From: CAZIXN01 sp039180415
Lineage (GTDB): Bacteria > Planctomycetota > Phycisphaerae > Phycisphaerales > Phycisphaeraceae
DNA length: 64,000 nt
Direction of reading: 5' to 3'
Assembly: GCA_039180415.1 (NCBI GenBank)
Contig: JBCDDH010000006.1
Span: 1-64,000 of the forward strand
This document shows positions 6,321-16,021 of the stretch, in pieces (positions within the stretch are counted from its first letter, which is position 1; the number at the start of each line of letters is the position of its first letter). The position numbers and the translations under genes are program-made. The notes beneath the pieces were generated by a model. It worked only from the letters and a program-made list of their open reading frames with translations. It was not told where the DNA came from and made no database searches.

Positions 6321-9257
6321 TTACTTGGCTGAGGCGACGTTGGCCCCGGCGTAACGAGCGTCGGTGCGGAAGCGGGCGATGATGTCGTCGCAGAAAGCGG
6401 CGTGCATCAGTTCGGCCTGCTCGATCTGGTGGGCGGCGCGGGAGCCGGTGGCGGGGGAACTGGACGGCTCGCGGGCCACGCGGGTCATGTTCCAGCGGTG
6501 CAGGAGCTTGTAGCCGTAGCCGCCCTTGAGGAAGTGCCACGCGCCCATATTGCGGGGCTCTTCCTGGCACCAGACGACGGGCGTCTGGTCGCCGTAGGGC
6601 TCGAGCGCGGCGGTTAATTCGTCGACGGGGAACGGGTAGTACTGTTCGAGGCGGACGATGGCTACGTCGTCGCGCTGCCGCTTGGTGCGCTCTTCGAGCA
6701 GCTCGTAGTAGATCTTGCCCGAGCAGAGCAGGACGCGGTCGGCGTTCTTGGGGTCGATCGAGTCGTCGGGGATGACGCGGCGGTACTTGCCGTCGCTGAG
6801 GTCGCTGAGGTCGCTGACGCACTTGGGGTGGCGGAGCAGCGATTTGGGCGTCATGACGACGAGCGGTTTGCGCCACCTACGCTTCACCTGGCGGCGCAGC
6901 AAATGGAAGTACTGGGCGGGCGTGGTCGGGTTGCAAACCTGCAGGTTGTCTTCGGCGCACTGGTTGAGGAAGCGTTCGAGCCGCGCGGAGGAGTGTTCGG
7001 GGCCTTGGCCTTCGAACCCGTGCGGCAGGAGCATGACGATGCCGGAGAGGCGTTTCCACTTGTCCTCGGCCGAGGCGATGAACTGGTCGATGATCGGCTG
7101 GGCGCAGTTGACGAAGTCGCCGAACTGGGCTTCCCAGATCGTCAAGCCGCAGGGGTAGTCGAGGGAGTAGCCGTATTCGAAGCCGAGCACGCCGGCCTCG
7201 GAGAGCGGTGAGTTGTAGAGCTCGACGGAGGCTTGCTCGGGGGCGAGGTGGCGGAGCGGCGTGTGGGTGTCGCCGGTTTTGATGTCGTGGAGGACGGCGT
7301 GGCGTTGAGAAAAGGTGCCGCGTTGAACGTCCTGACCGGTCATGCGGATGCGGTGACGTTCCACGGCCAGCGACGCGAAGGCGAGGGACTCGGCGGAGGC
7401 CCAGTCGAGCGCCCGCTGGCCGTCGGCCATTTCGTCGCGGAGCCGGAGCAGGCGTTTGAGCTTGGGGTGGATGTTGAAATCGTCGGGCACCCGGGCCTGC
7501 TTCTGCATGAGCGCGGCGAGGGTGCGGAAATTGACGCCCGTGTCGGGGTCTTCGACCTCACGTTCGAGGCCGCCGGCGTACCCGGACCACAGCCCCTTGG
7601 GCTTGAACGCGTCGACCTGGAAGGCGTCGGAGCGCGCGGCGCTGAGCTCCTTTTCCAGCAGCGCTTGCCGGCGTTGCGCGATCTGCTCCGCGTCGTCCTG
7701 GCTGACTTCGCCGAGCGAGCAGAGCGAATCGAGGTAGGCCTCGCGGACGGGCTTGCGTTGACCGATCTTGGCGTACATCTGCGGCTGGGTGTACGCGGGC
7801 TCGTCGCCTTCGTTGTGGCCCCGGCGGCGGTAGCAGTACATGTCGATCACCACGTCGCGCTTGAAGGTCTGGCGGAACTCCATGGCGAGCTTGACGACCT
7901 GAGCCACGGCTTCGGGGCGTTCCCCGTTGACGTGGAAGATGGGGATCTGCAGCATCTTCGCGATGTCGGTGCAGTACCGGCCGGAGCGGGCGTCGTCGGG
8001 GCAGGTGGTGAAGCCGACCTGGTTGTTGATGATGACGTGCAGCGTGCCGCCGGTGTGGTAGCCGGGGAGCTGGGAGAGGTTGAGCGTCTCTTGGACGATG
8101 CCTTCGCCGGCGAAGGCGGCGTCGCCGTGGATCAGGGTGACAAAGCCGCGGTCGCCGCGCGAGTCCAGGCCGGTGCGGTCTTGCTTGGCCCGCATGCGTC
8201 CGAGCGCGACGGTGTTGACGTACTCGAGGTGCGACGGGTTGAAGCAGAGGGACAGGTGGATGTTCTTGCCGGTGCTGGTGCGCCAGTCGCCGGAATCGCC
8301 GAGGTGGTACTTGACGTCGCCGCCGCCGCGGTAGAGCTCGGGATCGACGTCTTCGAACTCGCGGAAGATGCGGGCGGGGTCTTTGGACAGCACGTTGGCG
8401 AGCACGTTGAGGCGGCCGCGGTGGGCCATGCCGATGACGATCTCCTGGACGCCCTGTTCGCCGGCGTGCTCAAAGGCCAGGTCAAGCAGGGGCAAGAGGG
8501 TCTCGCCGCCTTCGAGGCTGAAGGACTTCGCGCCGATGAATTTCTTCTGAATGAATTCTTCGAAGATGGTGGCGTCGGTGAGGCGGGTGAGGATACGGAT
8601 CTGCTCTTTGCGTGAGAGCTTGATCGTGTTCTCGGTGGACTCCATACGCTGCTGGAGCCATTCACGCACCTCGAGGTTATCGATGTGCATGAACTGGGCG
8701 GCGATGTGGTTGCAGTAGGTGTCGCGGCAATGCCGGATGATCTCGCGGAGGGTCATCACGTTGCCGTCGCCGGTCCGGGTGGCGTCGGTGAGGACGAATT
8801 GCCGGTTGAGGTCGTCGTCGCGGAAGCCGTAGAACTCGGGCGTGAGTTCTTCGGGGACCTCGACCTCGTCGGAGAGCGGGTCGAGGTGAGCGGCGATGTG
8901 CCCCCGGACGCGGTGGTTGCGGACGAGCATGTCGACGCGGTGCTGGAGCGCGATGGGGTCGTCGATGACCGACGCGGGGATCGGCGGCGGCGAGGCGTTG
9001 ACGTCTTCGTGTTCGACGGCGAGGGCGGCGGAGGTGGCGGGCAAGGGGCCGCCGTGCGGGTGGAAGATGCTGCGCGGGGCGAATCGCGGGGACAGGCCGG
9101 CCGTGCCGTTGCGCTCGGCTCGCCATTGGCGGAAGGTCCCGTGCCAGGATTCGTCGACGGTGTCCGGGTCGGCGAGGAAAGCCTCGTAAAGCGCTTCGAC
9201 GTAGGCGAGGTTCGCGGCGCCGGCGGCGGGGGCGTGGTTGTCGGTGGGGTCGGACAT
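6321..9257 (-). CDS. sucA: 2-oxoglutarate dehydrogenase E1
   Basis: The thiamine-diphosphate E1 decarboxylates 2-oxoglutarate and succinylates the lipoyl arm of SucB. At 978 residues it is slightly longer than the usual 930-950. The N-terminal E2-binding segment (NLAYVEALYEAFLADPDTVD) is followed by the ThDP domain with EGGETLLPLLD, IGMAHRGRLNVLAN and the HVIINNQVGFTT loop. The C-terminal transketolase half carries ILLPHG-like and EQYYPFP motifs. The ATG at 9257 has no obvious ribosome site. The 158 bases upstream (9258-9415) are GC-rich and presumably hold the sucAB promoter; I could not pick boxes. Confidence 0.96.
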   Translation of the reverse strand: MSDPTDNHAPAAGAANLAYVEALYEAFLADPDTVDESWHGTFRQWRAERNGTAGLSPRFAPRSIFHPHGGPLPATSAALAVEHEDVNASPPPIPASVIDDPIALQHRVDMLVRNHRVRGHIAAHLDPLSDEVEVPEELTPEFYGFRDDDLNRQFVLTDATRTGDGNVMTLREIIRHCRDTYCNHIAAQFMHIDNLEVREWLQQRMESTENTIKLSRKEQIRILTRLTDATIFEEFIQKKFIGAKSFSLEGGETLLPLLDLAFEHAGEQGVQEIVIGMAHRGRLNVLANVLSKDPARIFREFEDVDPELYRGGGDVKYHLGDSGDWRTSTGKNIHLSLCFNPSHLEYVNTVALGRMRAKQDRTGLDSRGDRGFVTLIHGDAAFAGEGIVQETLNLSQLPGYHTGGTLHVIINNQVGFTTCPDDARSGRYCTDIAKMLQIPIFHVNGERPEAVAQVVKLAMEFRQTFKRDVVIDMYCYRRRGHNEGDEPAYTQPQMYAKIGQRKPVREAYLDSLCSLGEVSQDDAEQIAQRRQALLEKELSAARSDAFQVDAFKPKGLWSGYAGGLEREVEDPDTGVNFRTLAALMQKQARVPDDFNIHPKLKRLLRLRDEMADGQRALDWASAESLAFASLAVERHRIRMTGQDVQRGTFSQRHAVLHDIKTGDTHTPLRHLAPEQASVELYNSPLSEAGVLGFEYGYSLDYPCGLTIWEAQFGDFVNCAQPIIDQFIASAEDKWKRLSGIVMLLPHGFEGQGPEHSSARLERFLNQCAEDNLQVCNPTTPAQYFHLLRRQVKRRWRKPLVVMTPKSLLRHPKCVSDLSDLSDGKYRRVIPDDSIDPKNADRVLLCSGKIYYELLEERTKRQRDDVAIVRLEQYYPFPVDELTAALEPYGDQTPVVWCQEEPRNMGAWHFLKGGYGYKLLHRWNMTRVAREPSSSPATGSRAAHQIEQAELMHAAFCDDIIARFRTDARYAGANVASAK

Positions 9258-9415
9258 GGCGGGGTGTCGGGAGCGGGCGGTGCGGCCAAACGGTCAGGAT
9301 ACCCGTGACGCGGGCGGTTCTGGACGTCCCCTCCATCGAAAGATCGGTCGATTGGCCATCGTAGGACGGGCGACCCGACGTATCGGACGTGCCCGCGATG
9401 CCCGGCCCCGCGCTT

Positions 9416-12400
9416 TCAACGCAGCGATTCGGTAACACGACGGACGAGCCCGAGGAAAATGCCCGGCCCCGACGAATAGATGCGCCAGCCGCCGTCGCAC
9501 ACCACGCCGCCGGTGTACACGTCGGCGTGACGCGCGTCGGCTTCGCAGCGTGTGGCGAAACGCGCGTCGGAACTGGAGAAATACGCGTTGGCTTGACGCG
9601 GGGCGGCGTTGGCGACGCCGGCTTCGCGATCGGTGAGGCCCACCGGATTGACGCGGTTGAGCATCTGCAACGCGGCGTCGTGCTGCCCGGCGACGATCAT
9701 CGTCTCGACGGTCCGCAGGTGGGCGTGGGTGTACATGAGCCCGACCTCCCGGCCGAAGAAGGCGGCGGACTCGGCCCGTTGGAAGATCGTGGTCGTGCCG
9801 CCGGTGTAGGCGGGTGGGCGTTCCATCAGCCGGACGCCGTCGGGGGCGAGCAGGTGCTTGTCGATCACTCGGCGGTGGTGGTCGGCCTGCGCTCCGTCCA
9901 AGAGGCCGGCGAGCAGGGCACGGTTCATGGGGATCAGGCTGCGACGGATACCGGTACGCGCGTCGGCGGGGTGGAGAATCGGTTCGGCGGTCTGGAACGT
10001 GTCGTCGAACAAGATCAGCCCCGCGATTTGCCGCGTGCCGGTAAGCGGATCGGCCGGCATGCACCACTTCGCGAAGTCTCCGCGGACCTCGGCCGCGTGC
10101 GCCGCGAGTTCGTCGGACCAGGCCGGTTGGATATCACGCAGCGCATCCGCGAGGCGGTGGAGCGTGTCGGCCAGCAACGCGGCGGTCCACGCGCTCACGA
10201 GCCGTTCGGCCAACCCGGGGTGGGTCGGCTGCAACGCATCGTTCCAGTCGCCGTGCCCGTAGCGGGGCAGCGCGGTACCGGGGATGCGTTGCGAAACGAC
10301 GCGTTCGATTGCGCGTTGGGCGTGTACGCGAATCGGGTCGTGTTCCTCGGTGAAGGCGAAGCCGGCCTCGCGGTCCGTCCACGCGATCGGTTCGTCGAGC
10401 AACGCGGGGTCGCCGCCCATTTCGAGGAAATGCGCCAAGGCGTACAGCGGCCAGATCACCACATCGCCGTGTGAATCGGCCGCCTGCACCGAATGAAACG
10501 GCGGGTGCATGAACCACTGCGGCCAGTCCCCGGTCTGCACGTGTTGGTGCCGGAACACGACCCGTAAGACATCGGCGAGCACGTCGCTTCGGCCGATCGC
10601 CCGGAGCATCTCGGTCGGGCCTTGGCAGACGTCGCGGGTGCCCCACGCCGCGCCGCCGAACTGCTCGAGGCCGTGCGGCACCGAAAGGTGGATCATCGCG
10701 CTGTGCGCCATCCACGGCACGGCGTCCCGTAGGCGGGCCAAGCCTGGATCCCTTGAGGCGAGGAACGCACGTTCGACCGGACGCGACACCCGCTCGTGCA
10801 GCGTGGTCCAGTATACGTCCGCCGCGCTACGGACCGTGTCGAACGGCTCGGTCGGCGCGTCGAGGTTTTGGCCGTCCGGCGACGCGGCGATCGTCCAACG
10901 CAGCGCCTCGACCGGCTCGGTCTCCAGGCCCCACGTCGAACCGCTCGAGCCCGCCGCGAATCCTTGGAGACGATCGGGCTCGTCGAAACGCCACTTGCAA
11001 GACAAACTCGGGGAAACGCGGGCGATCCACGGCGGTTCCTCGGCATCGCTCGCCGGCGTTGCGGTTACCGTCCCCGTTGCCGCGTCGAACGCCACGTCCG
11101 TGGCGAAGCCGTCTTCGATCTCGCCGATGCTCGTGTGCTGACGAACCGCGAAGCGCACCGGCTGGCCTTCCGTGACCTCGGCCTCGTATCGCAGCGTCGG
11201 TGCGTCCGGGCAGGCCGCGGCGGAGACCCGAATCACCCGGCCGTCGAGCACATACCACCACCGGCACCACCCCGGAGCCATCTCGAACGCGCCGGCCTGC
11301 CCGAGTTGCGTCCAACCGCCGCCGCCGTCTTCATCGAGCCAAAGACGCAGGCCCGCCGCACGGTTCAGGTTGATCGGATCGCGCACGATCGAACAGAGCT
11401 GGCCGAACGTCGTGTTGCCCACGGTGAGCTGCGACGCGAACACGCCGTGTTGATACGTCGTGCAGCACACGCTGTGGTCGTCGGGCAAGAAAGCCCGGCC
11501 GGTCCGCAAAATATGGCCATGACCGCGACGCAACGCATCGTCCTTCAAGCGGGTGGCGACGTGTCGGTCGCGGCCGTAGAAAAAGCTCAAGACCCGTCCG
11601 GTGTCGTCGCGTTCGACGTGGCGCCAGTTTTCGCGGGGCCCGAACCACGTCTCAAGCCGTGTCTCATCGGGCACCTCGCTGGACCGCAGCGGCACCGCTT
11701 GGTGTTTGGCCTTAACCGATGTCGGCGTGCTCGTCTTCGCCGCGTCGGTACGGATCTCGCCCGAAGCCCAACTCGTCAGCTTGTTGAGGGTGGCTCGATC
11801 TTCGGGGCCGCCGGTGGCTTGGGGGTGGTCGAACTGAAGATGGAAGACGAACCTCTGTGTGTCGCCGAAACGACACGGCCGGGCCTGCAGCACCGCGGCG
11901 GGCGTCTCGTGCTGGATCACCCCGGTCGGCAGCTGCGGAGCGTTGGCAAGCGCCGGCCGACCGGTGCTTTTGTAAGCGGTGCCGTAGAAGGCCAGCAGGT
12001 CGGTCGTCACGCCCGCAACGCCGGCCGCGCCGGCGAACAGCGCCGGGTGAACGCCGCCGGGTTGCGGGAGGCCTTGCCGGGCGATCAGGCGCGGGCCCGC
12101 CGAGCGTTCGGCGGGGTCCTCGATCAGCTTGAGGTCGAGGTATTGGCCGACGTACTTCTCGTTGTTGCGCGACGCGGCTTCGGAAGCCAGAGCGAGATCC
12201 TGGACGAGGATCGCGTCCCACGTGTCGCCGGCCGATGCGGATGGGTCGGTTTGATCGACGCGGACGCGCCAAGCCCAAGTGCCCGGCACATCGTTGGCCA
12301 TGGTCATTTGCGCCGTCCACGCCAATCCTCTCGACGTCCCTCGCCACGTGGCGGCGTCGGCCGTGAACGACTCTTCGGAGGCCTCCCGTAAAGCGTCGCA

Positions 12401-12652
12401 GAGGTGTTCCATCGCGTCGCCTCGTCGCGTCCGGATCAGCAGCCGCATCGGTCCGCCGCCGGTTGGGTCGCCCAGCAGGCCGTTGATCCGCAGCGCGTCG
12501 CCGGGCACGTCTTGATCCGAGGCCCAGCCTTCGGGCGTGCGCCAAATCCCGCGTAGCGTCCCGCCGGGTAGCCACGCCACCGCGAGCCCGCCGCTCCGGA
12601 GCCAACGCATCGGCCATTCGCGGCTGGGTTTCAGTCGGACGTGATCGGGCAT
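9416..12652 (-). CDS. GH94-type glycoside phosphorylase-like protein
   Basis: A 1078-residue protein with the plan of GH94 (cellobiose phosphorylase / former GT36) enzymes: an N-terminal beta-sandwich region, then an (alpha/alpha)6 barrel. Barrel motifs are GTRDVCQGPTE near residue 670, HGDVVIWPLYALAHFLEMGG near 735, and GDWNDAL near residue 800, which holds the position of the family's general acid aspartate. GH94 enzymes reversibly phosphorolyse beta-glucosides such as cellobiose or cyclic beta-glucans; the substrate here is not readable. There is no signal peptide, so it is cytoplasmic. The ATG at 12652 has a strong AGGAG seven bases upstream. It is insulated from the next upstream gene by a terminator and appears to be a single-gene unit. 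Confidence 0.8.
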   Translation of the reverse strand: MPDHVRLKPSREWPMRWLRSGGLAVAWLPGGTLRGIWRTPEGWASDQDVPGDALRINGLLGDPTGGGPMRLLIRTRRGDAMEHLCDALREASEESFTADAATWRGTSRGLAWTAQMTMANDVPGTWAWRVRVDQTDPSASAGDTWDAILVQDLALASEAASRNNEKYVGQYLDLKLIEDPAERSAGPRLIARQGLPQPGGVHPALFAGAAGVAGVTTDLLAFYGTAYKSTGRPALANAPQLPTGVIQHETPAAVLQARPCRFGDTQRFVFHLQFDHPQATGGPEDRATLNKLTSWASGEIRTDAAKTSTPTSVKAKHQAVPLRSSEVPDETRLETWFGPRENWRHVERDDTGRVLSFFYGRDRHVATRLKDDALRRGHGHILRTGRAFLPDDHSVCCTTYQHGVFASQLTVGNTTFGQLCSIVRDPINLNRAAGLRLWLDEDGGGGWTQLGQAGAFEMAPGWCRWWYVLDGRVIRVSAAACPDAPTLRYEAEVTEGQPVRFAVRQHTSIGEIEDGFATDVAFDAATGTVTATPASDAEEPPWIARVSPSLSCKWRFDEPDRLQGFAAGSSGSTWGLETEPVEALRWTIAASPDGQNLDAPTEPFDTVRSAADVYWTTLHERVSRPVERAFLASRDPGLARLRDAVPWMAHSAMIHLSVPHGLEQFGGAAWGTRDVCQGPTEMLRAIGRSDVLADVLRVVFRHQHVQTGDWPQWFMHPPFHSVQAADSHGDVVIWPLYALAHFLEMGGDPALLDEPIAWTDREAGFAFTEEHDPIRVHAQRAIERVVSQRIPGTALPRYGHGDWNDALQPTHPGLAERLVSAWTAALLADTLHRLADALRDIQPAWSDELAAHAAEVRGDFAKWCMPADPLTGTRQIAGLILFDDTFQTAEPILHPADARTGIRRSLIPMNRALLAGLLDGAQADHHRRVIDKHLLAPDGVRLMERPPAYTGGTTTIFQRAESAAFFGREVGLMYTHAHLRTVETMIVAGQHDAALQMLNRVNPVGLTDREAGVANAAPRQANAYFSSSDARFATRCEADARHADVYTGGVVCDGGWRIYSSGPGIFLGLVRRVTESLR

Positions 12653-12696
12653 CGGTGTCTCCTGCGGCGGTGGTCGCCGCGTTGTACCCGTTCAAG

Positions 12697-12723
12697 AAAA
12701 AACCCGCGCCGAAGCGCGGGTTT
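12697..12723 (-). terminator. intrinsic terminator of the PEP-CTERM protease gene
   Basis: Stem CCCGCGC (12703-12709) with GCGCGGG (12714-12720), extended by AAA/TTT, has a four-base loop and on the minus strand a run of six T. It closes the gene ending at 12750 and separates it from the GH94 gene starting at 12652. It has the same design as the hairpins at 17829 and 37120. Confidence 0.8.
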
Positions 12724-12749
12724 CAAGGATTTCGGAAAGTCGGCCGGAG

Positions 12750-14804
12750 TCAAGCGCCGCGGCGGCGGAGCACCGCCAATCCGCCCAGACCCAACAGGGT
12801 CAAGGCCGCGGGCTCGGGGACGGCGAAGCCCTCGAAGTTCGGGGCCGAGGTTGCGCCCCAGTTATTCAGGACCGCGTTGAGGTCGAACTGGCCGACGAAT
12901 TCTTCGCCGCCGAAGTTGCCCTCGGCCCAACCGGCTTCGGAATCGCCCCAGTTCAGGAGCACCGCGTTGAGGTCGGATTGGTCGATCCGGCCGTCGAGGT
13001 TGGCGTCGCCCATGAGCAAGCCGAGCAAGCCCTCGACGAACACGCCGGTGTCCAGGTCGTCGGTCGTGCCGTTGCCGTCCAGGTCTGCCCAGGCCGCGCC
13101 GTCTTCGATGCCCTGAGCCAGCGCGTCCACGTCGTCCGCATCGAAGTCGCCGTCGCCGTCCAGGTCGCCGGCCGCGTTGCGGTACGCTTCGGGCGAGGTA
13201 ACGCCGCGCTCGTTCACGGTGTTGTTGGACAACACGCCACGGAAAGCCTTGTTGGCCGCGATCGCGCGGTCGAACGTCGGGGCACCATAGATGGTGGTCA
13301 GATCGGCGTTCAACGCATCCGTGAGTTCTTCAACGGTGGTGAGGTTCGGGTTATCGATCAGTTCCAGGAGTTCTTCGTCGCTAAGCGTCGTGGAAGCCGT
13401 GGCAGACAGTGCGCCCACGAGCTGAGCCTTTTGGACCAGCGTCAACGCCTCGCCGAAGTGGTAGCTGACTTCGAGGGTCTTGATGTAGTCGTTGGTCGAG
13501 GTGCCCAGCGTGGTCGAACCGTCGCCGGAGTCCGGGAACGGGAAGACCGGGTCCAAATCGACACCGCCGACACTGAACCCCAGCGACAGCAACTCCTGCG
13601 GTCCTAAGTCGGGGCTGGCGCGGAGCCCGTTCAAAAAATCGATCTCAGCTTGTTCGGCAAAGAAAACAAGGTTGTTGATGAAGGGCACCAGGTCGTTGAG
13701 GCTGATGATCTGAGCCTGGGACCCGACGCTGCCGATCGAAACCGTGGCGGCGTCGTCTTCGTCGCCGTCGCCGTCCGTGTCGACCCCCACGGCGCGGACG
13801 CTAATGGGGATGCCCAGCAGGGCGTCGCCCAGGAACACACCGCCGCCGCTGTCGCCGGGCGCGAGCCCGCCCTCGAACGGGATACGGAAGTCCTCCTCGG
13901 GAACCTGTCGGACCTCTTCGCTGCCCGAGACGACGATTTCCCCGATGTTCTTGAGCGCGTAGAAGGACTCGAAGAACGGGTTGAGATCGGTGAAATCGTC
14001 GGGGGTTAAGTCATAGAGCTCGTCTTCGCGATTGATGTCCACGTCGACTTGCAGGAAGTTGTCGTTGGCCGCAATCGAGACGCGTGACGGCGAATCAAGA
14101 AACGGTTCGATCCGGTTGCTCACCTGACGCCGCAGCAGCGTCGTGTCGGTGCCCCCGGTGGTGATGTCGCCCGAGAGGCCGAAGCCGACCAGATCGACAT
14201 CCTGGCCGAAGACATCCGCGATGAATTCTTCGGGGGTGTCACGAGTAAAGATCGGCACGGTCGAAGCCCCACGCTGGGCAAGCTCGGCGTCGTCGAACGG
14301 GATCTGGAATAGGGCGATGTCGCCGGCACCGATCACGCCCGCGTTGTCGGGCGCTCCGTTGAAGACAAACCACTCGTCGACGGGGATCGTTTCGGAGGTG
14401 TTGAAGAACGGGTCCAGTCCGAGGTCGACTTCCGCACTGATAAACACGCCGTCTTCGACTTCGACTTGCCCGACGGGCGCGAGGTTGTGGCCGGCGGTGA
14501 GGACCCAGGTCCCGGCCGAGCCGACGTCGATCAGCACGGCGCTGGCCTGGCCGCTGCGTTCGAAGCCGCCTTCGGTGAGTTCGTCGGAGGCGGTACTAAA
14601 GAAAAGCGAGCCCACCGACGTCGCGATGTCCTGCGACCCGTTGACCAGGGAGAAAGCGTTGTGCAGCGGGTCCAGGAACGTGACGGCCGAGGCTTTGGGG
14701 GCGGCGGCCAGCATCGGCGGCACGGTCAGGGCGGCGAGCAGCAGCGCGGCGGTCCCGGGCTGAATCTTGGAGACAACGGAAGGGCGGGACGCGGGTCGTT
14801 TCAT
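12750..14804 (-). CDS. secreted trypsin-like serine protease with dockerin repeats and PEP-CTERM tail
   Basis: A 684-residue exported protein. The signal peptide occupies about residues 1-40 (LLLAALTVPPMLAAAPKASA). The protease domain holds a plausible triad: H106 in VLTAGHNL, D162 in GDIALFQI and S319 in APGDSGGG. Near residues 590-660 are calcium-binding, dockerin-like repeats (DLDGDGDFDADDV, DLDGNGTTDDLD, DANLDGRIDQSDLN). The tail is a PEP-CTERM anchor: VPEPAA, a short hydrophobic span, then RRR. Such tails direct export and processing by an exosortase. The ATG at 14804 has GAGG upstream and starts a good signal peptide; an earlier in-frame start would add 26 residues without signal character. 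The 254 bases upstream (14805-15058) hold no gene I can support. Confidence 0.88.
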   Translation of the reverse strand: MKRPASRPSVVSKIQPGTAALLLAALTVPPMLAAAPKASAVTFLDPLHNAFSLVNGSQDIATSVGSLFFSTASDELTEGGFERSGQASAVLIDVGSAGTWVLTAGHNLAPVGQVEVEDGVFISAEVDLGLDPFFNTSETIPVDEWFVFNGAPDNAGVIGAGDIALFQIPFDDAELAQRGASTVPIFTRDTPEEFIADVFGQDVDLVGFGLSGDITTGGTDTTLLRRQVSNRIEPFLDSPSRVSIAANDNFLQVDVDINREDELYDLTPDDFTDLNPFFESFYALKNIGEIVVSGSEEVRQVPEEDFRIPFEGGLAPGDSGGGVFLGDALLGIPISVRAVGVDTDGDGDEDDAATVSIGSVGSQAQIISLNDLVPFINNLVFFAEQAEIDFLNGLRASPDLGPQELLSLGFSVGGVDLDPVFPFPDSGDGSTTLGTSTNDYIKTLEVSYHFGEALTLVQKAQLVGALSATASTTLSDEELLELIDNPNLTTVEELTDALNADLTTIYGAPTFDRAIAANKAFRGVLSNNTVNERGVTSPEAYRNAAGDLDGDGDFDADDVDALAQGIEDGAAWADLDGNGTTDDLDTGVFVEGLLGLLMGDANLDGRIDQSDLNAVLLNWGDSEAGWAEGNFGGEEFVGQFDLNAVLNNWGATSAPNFEGFAVPEPAALTLLGLGGLAVLRRRGA

Positions 14805-15058
14805 CGAAAAATACCTCGGACGATGGTTCACGGGTGCGTGGACGGGGGGCGAAAGATCACGAAGCAAAACGGGGCGAATCACGTGCGGCCAAATCGACTC
14901 GGGAGCCGGGTTTTCGGCCGGCCCAGACTTACGATCTGCCCCTCCCCAACGTACGTCTGGATAACAAGTTCTACAAGCCTACCTAAACGGGTCTGTGTTC
15001 CCAAATCTTGGCCACGAATCGGGATGCGTCGGCTCCCACGGGACGCGGACGGCGACGC

Positions 15059-16021
15059 TCAGTCTCGGGGATCGCGGGTCCAGGCCCCACCGAAACCGGC
15101 CGTCGAGGGGCTCACGGGGTCGTAATCGTCGCGGCCGGAAGTTTCGTAGGGCGTGCTGCCGTAAGCCGAGCCGTCGACAAACAAATAGTTGTACCCACGG
15201 TTGACTTCACGGGGGATTTGGCCTCCCCGGTCCTTGGTGTGCGTAGGGTTCGTTTCGCGAAAGGCCGACAGGAGCTGATTTGCCGGCCCGTCGATCCAGG
15301 CCCCGCCGATTTTGCCCTGCAGATCGGCGGACCCCTGAACGTTCCAGTCCAGCAAGTCGTTGGCACTCTGCCCGGCTTCGGTGTTCTTCAGGAATCCGCC
15401 GCTACGCGGGTACTCGGTCACCAGGATCGTTTCGGACGGAGCGGGGACCTCGGCCGACAAACGAATCGGACTGGTTCGAGTGTGTTCCTCATTGACGAAG
15501 TGCCCGATCCCCGAGGCCACCTCTTCGTCGCTTGGCGGATTAAAGTTGCCGAAACCTCGGGCCATGGCGTAGGTCCGGATCGCGACGTCGGGCGGTCCGT
15601 CTTCCAGCGCGGGGTCGGCCGGGCAGGACAGGATCGGAGAAGCCAACTCCCACGGCAGAAACTCACGTTCCTTCTGCTGCTGCGTGAGGGAACGGCCCAG
15701 TTCGGTCGCGAGGATGTCGTCCCAACTGAGGGTCGGGATATCCGGCTGTTGGCTGGCGACTTCGTCGTAGGCCAAAGGCACGTAGCCGCCGGTGTCGGTG
15801 GAGTAGGCGGCGAAGGCGATGCCGATCTGCCGCTGGTTGCTCAGGCAGAGCACGGCTTTCGCTGCGTCCCGGGCGGACCCCAACGCGGGCAGCAGGATGC
15901 TGATCAGCAGAGCGATGATCGAGATCACGACCAGCAATTCGATCAGCGTGAAGCCAGTGCCCACACGAAAGGCGCGGTGCCGGAGGCCGGAAATGGGGAT
16001 TTGGGGGGGGGAAACTTCCAA
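15059..16021 (-). CDS. type II secretion pseudopilin-like protein with prepilin leader
   Basis: A 320-residue protein with a class III prepilin leader cleaved at about TG^FTLIEL (residues 23/24), followed by a long hydrophobic helix (VVISIIALLISILLPALG). The C-terminal part has GYNYLFVDGSAYGS, the H-x9-DG type motif of planctomycete pseudopilins, with the histidine position weakly conserved. It would be processed by a prepilin peptidase and sit in the inner membrane or a pseudopilus. The start is TTG at 16021: a TGA in frame lies 9 nt upstream, and the only later candidate (GTG at 15964) would leave a four-residue leader with no basic charge. Confidence 0.82.
   Translation of the reverse strand: MEVSPPQIPISGLRHRAFRVGTGFTLIELLVVISIIALLISILLPALGSARDAAKAVLCLSNQRQIGIAFAAYSTDTGGYVPLAYDEVASQQPDIPTLSWDDILATELGRSLTQQQKEREFLPWELASPILSCPADPALEDGPPDVAIRTYAMARGFGNFNPPSDEEVASGIGHFVNEEHTRTSPIRLSAEVPAPSETILVTEYPRSGGFLKNTEAGQSANDLLDWNVQGSADLQGKIGGAWIDGPANQLLSAFRETNPTHTKDRGGQIPREVNRGYNYLFVDGSAYGSTPYETSGRDDYDPVSPSTAGFGGAWTRDPRD

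Noticed and set aside
4865..6382. Long plus-strand open frame opposite sucB
   Set aside because: Its residues are Gly/Asp/Val-rich composition artefacts of the GC-rich antisense strand; sucB on the minus strand has full domain motifs.
7233..8615. Long plus-strand open frame opposite sucA
   Set aside because: Same artefact; no motif, and the E1 enzyme is certain on the other strand.
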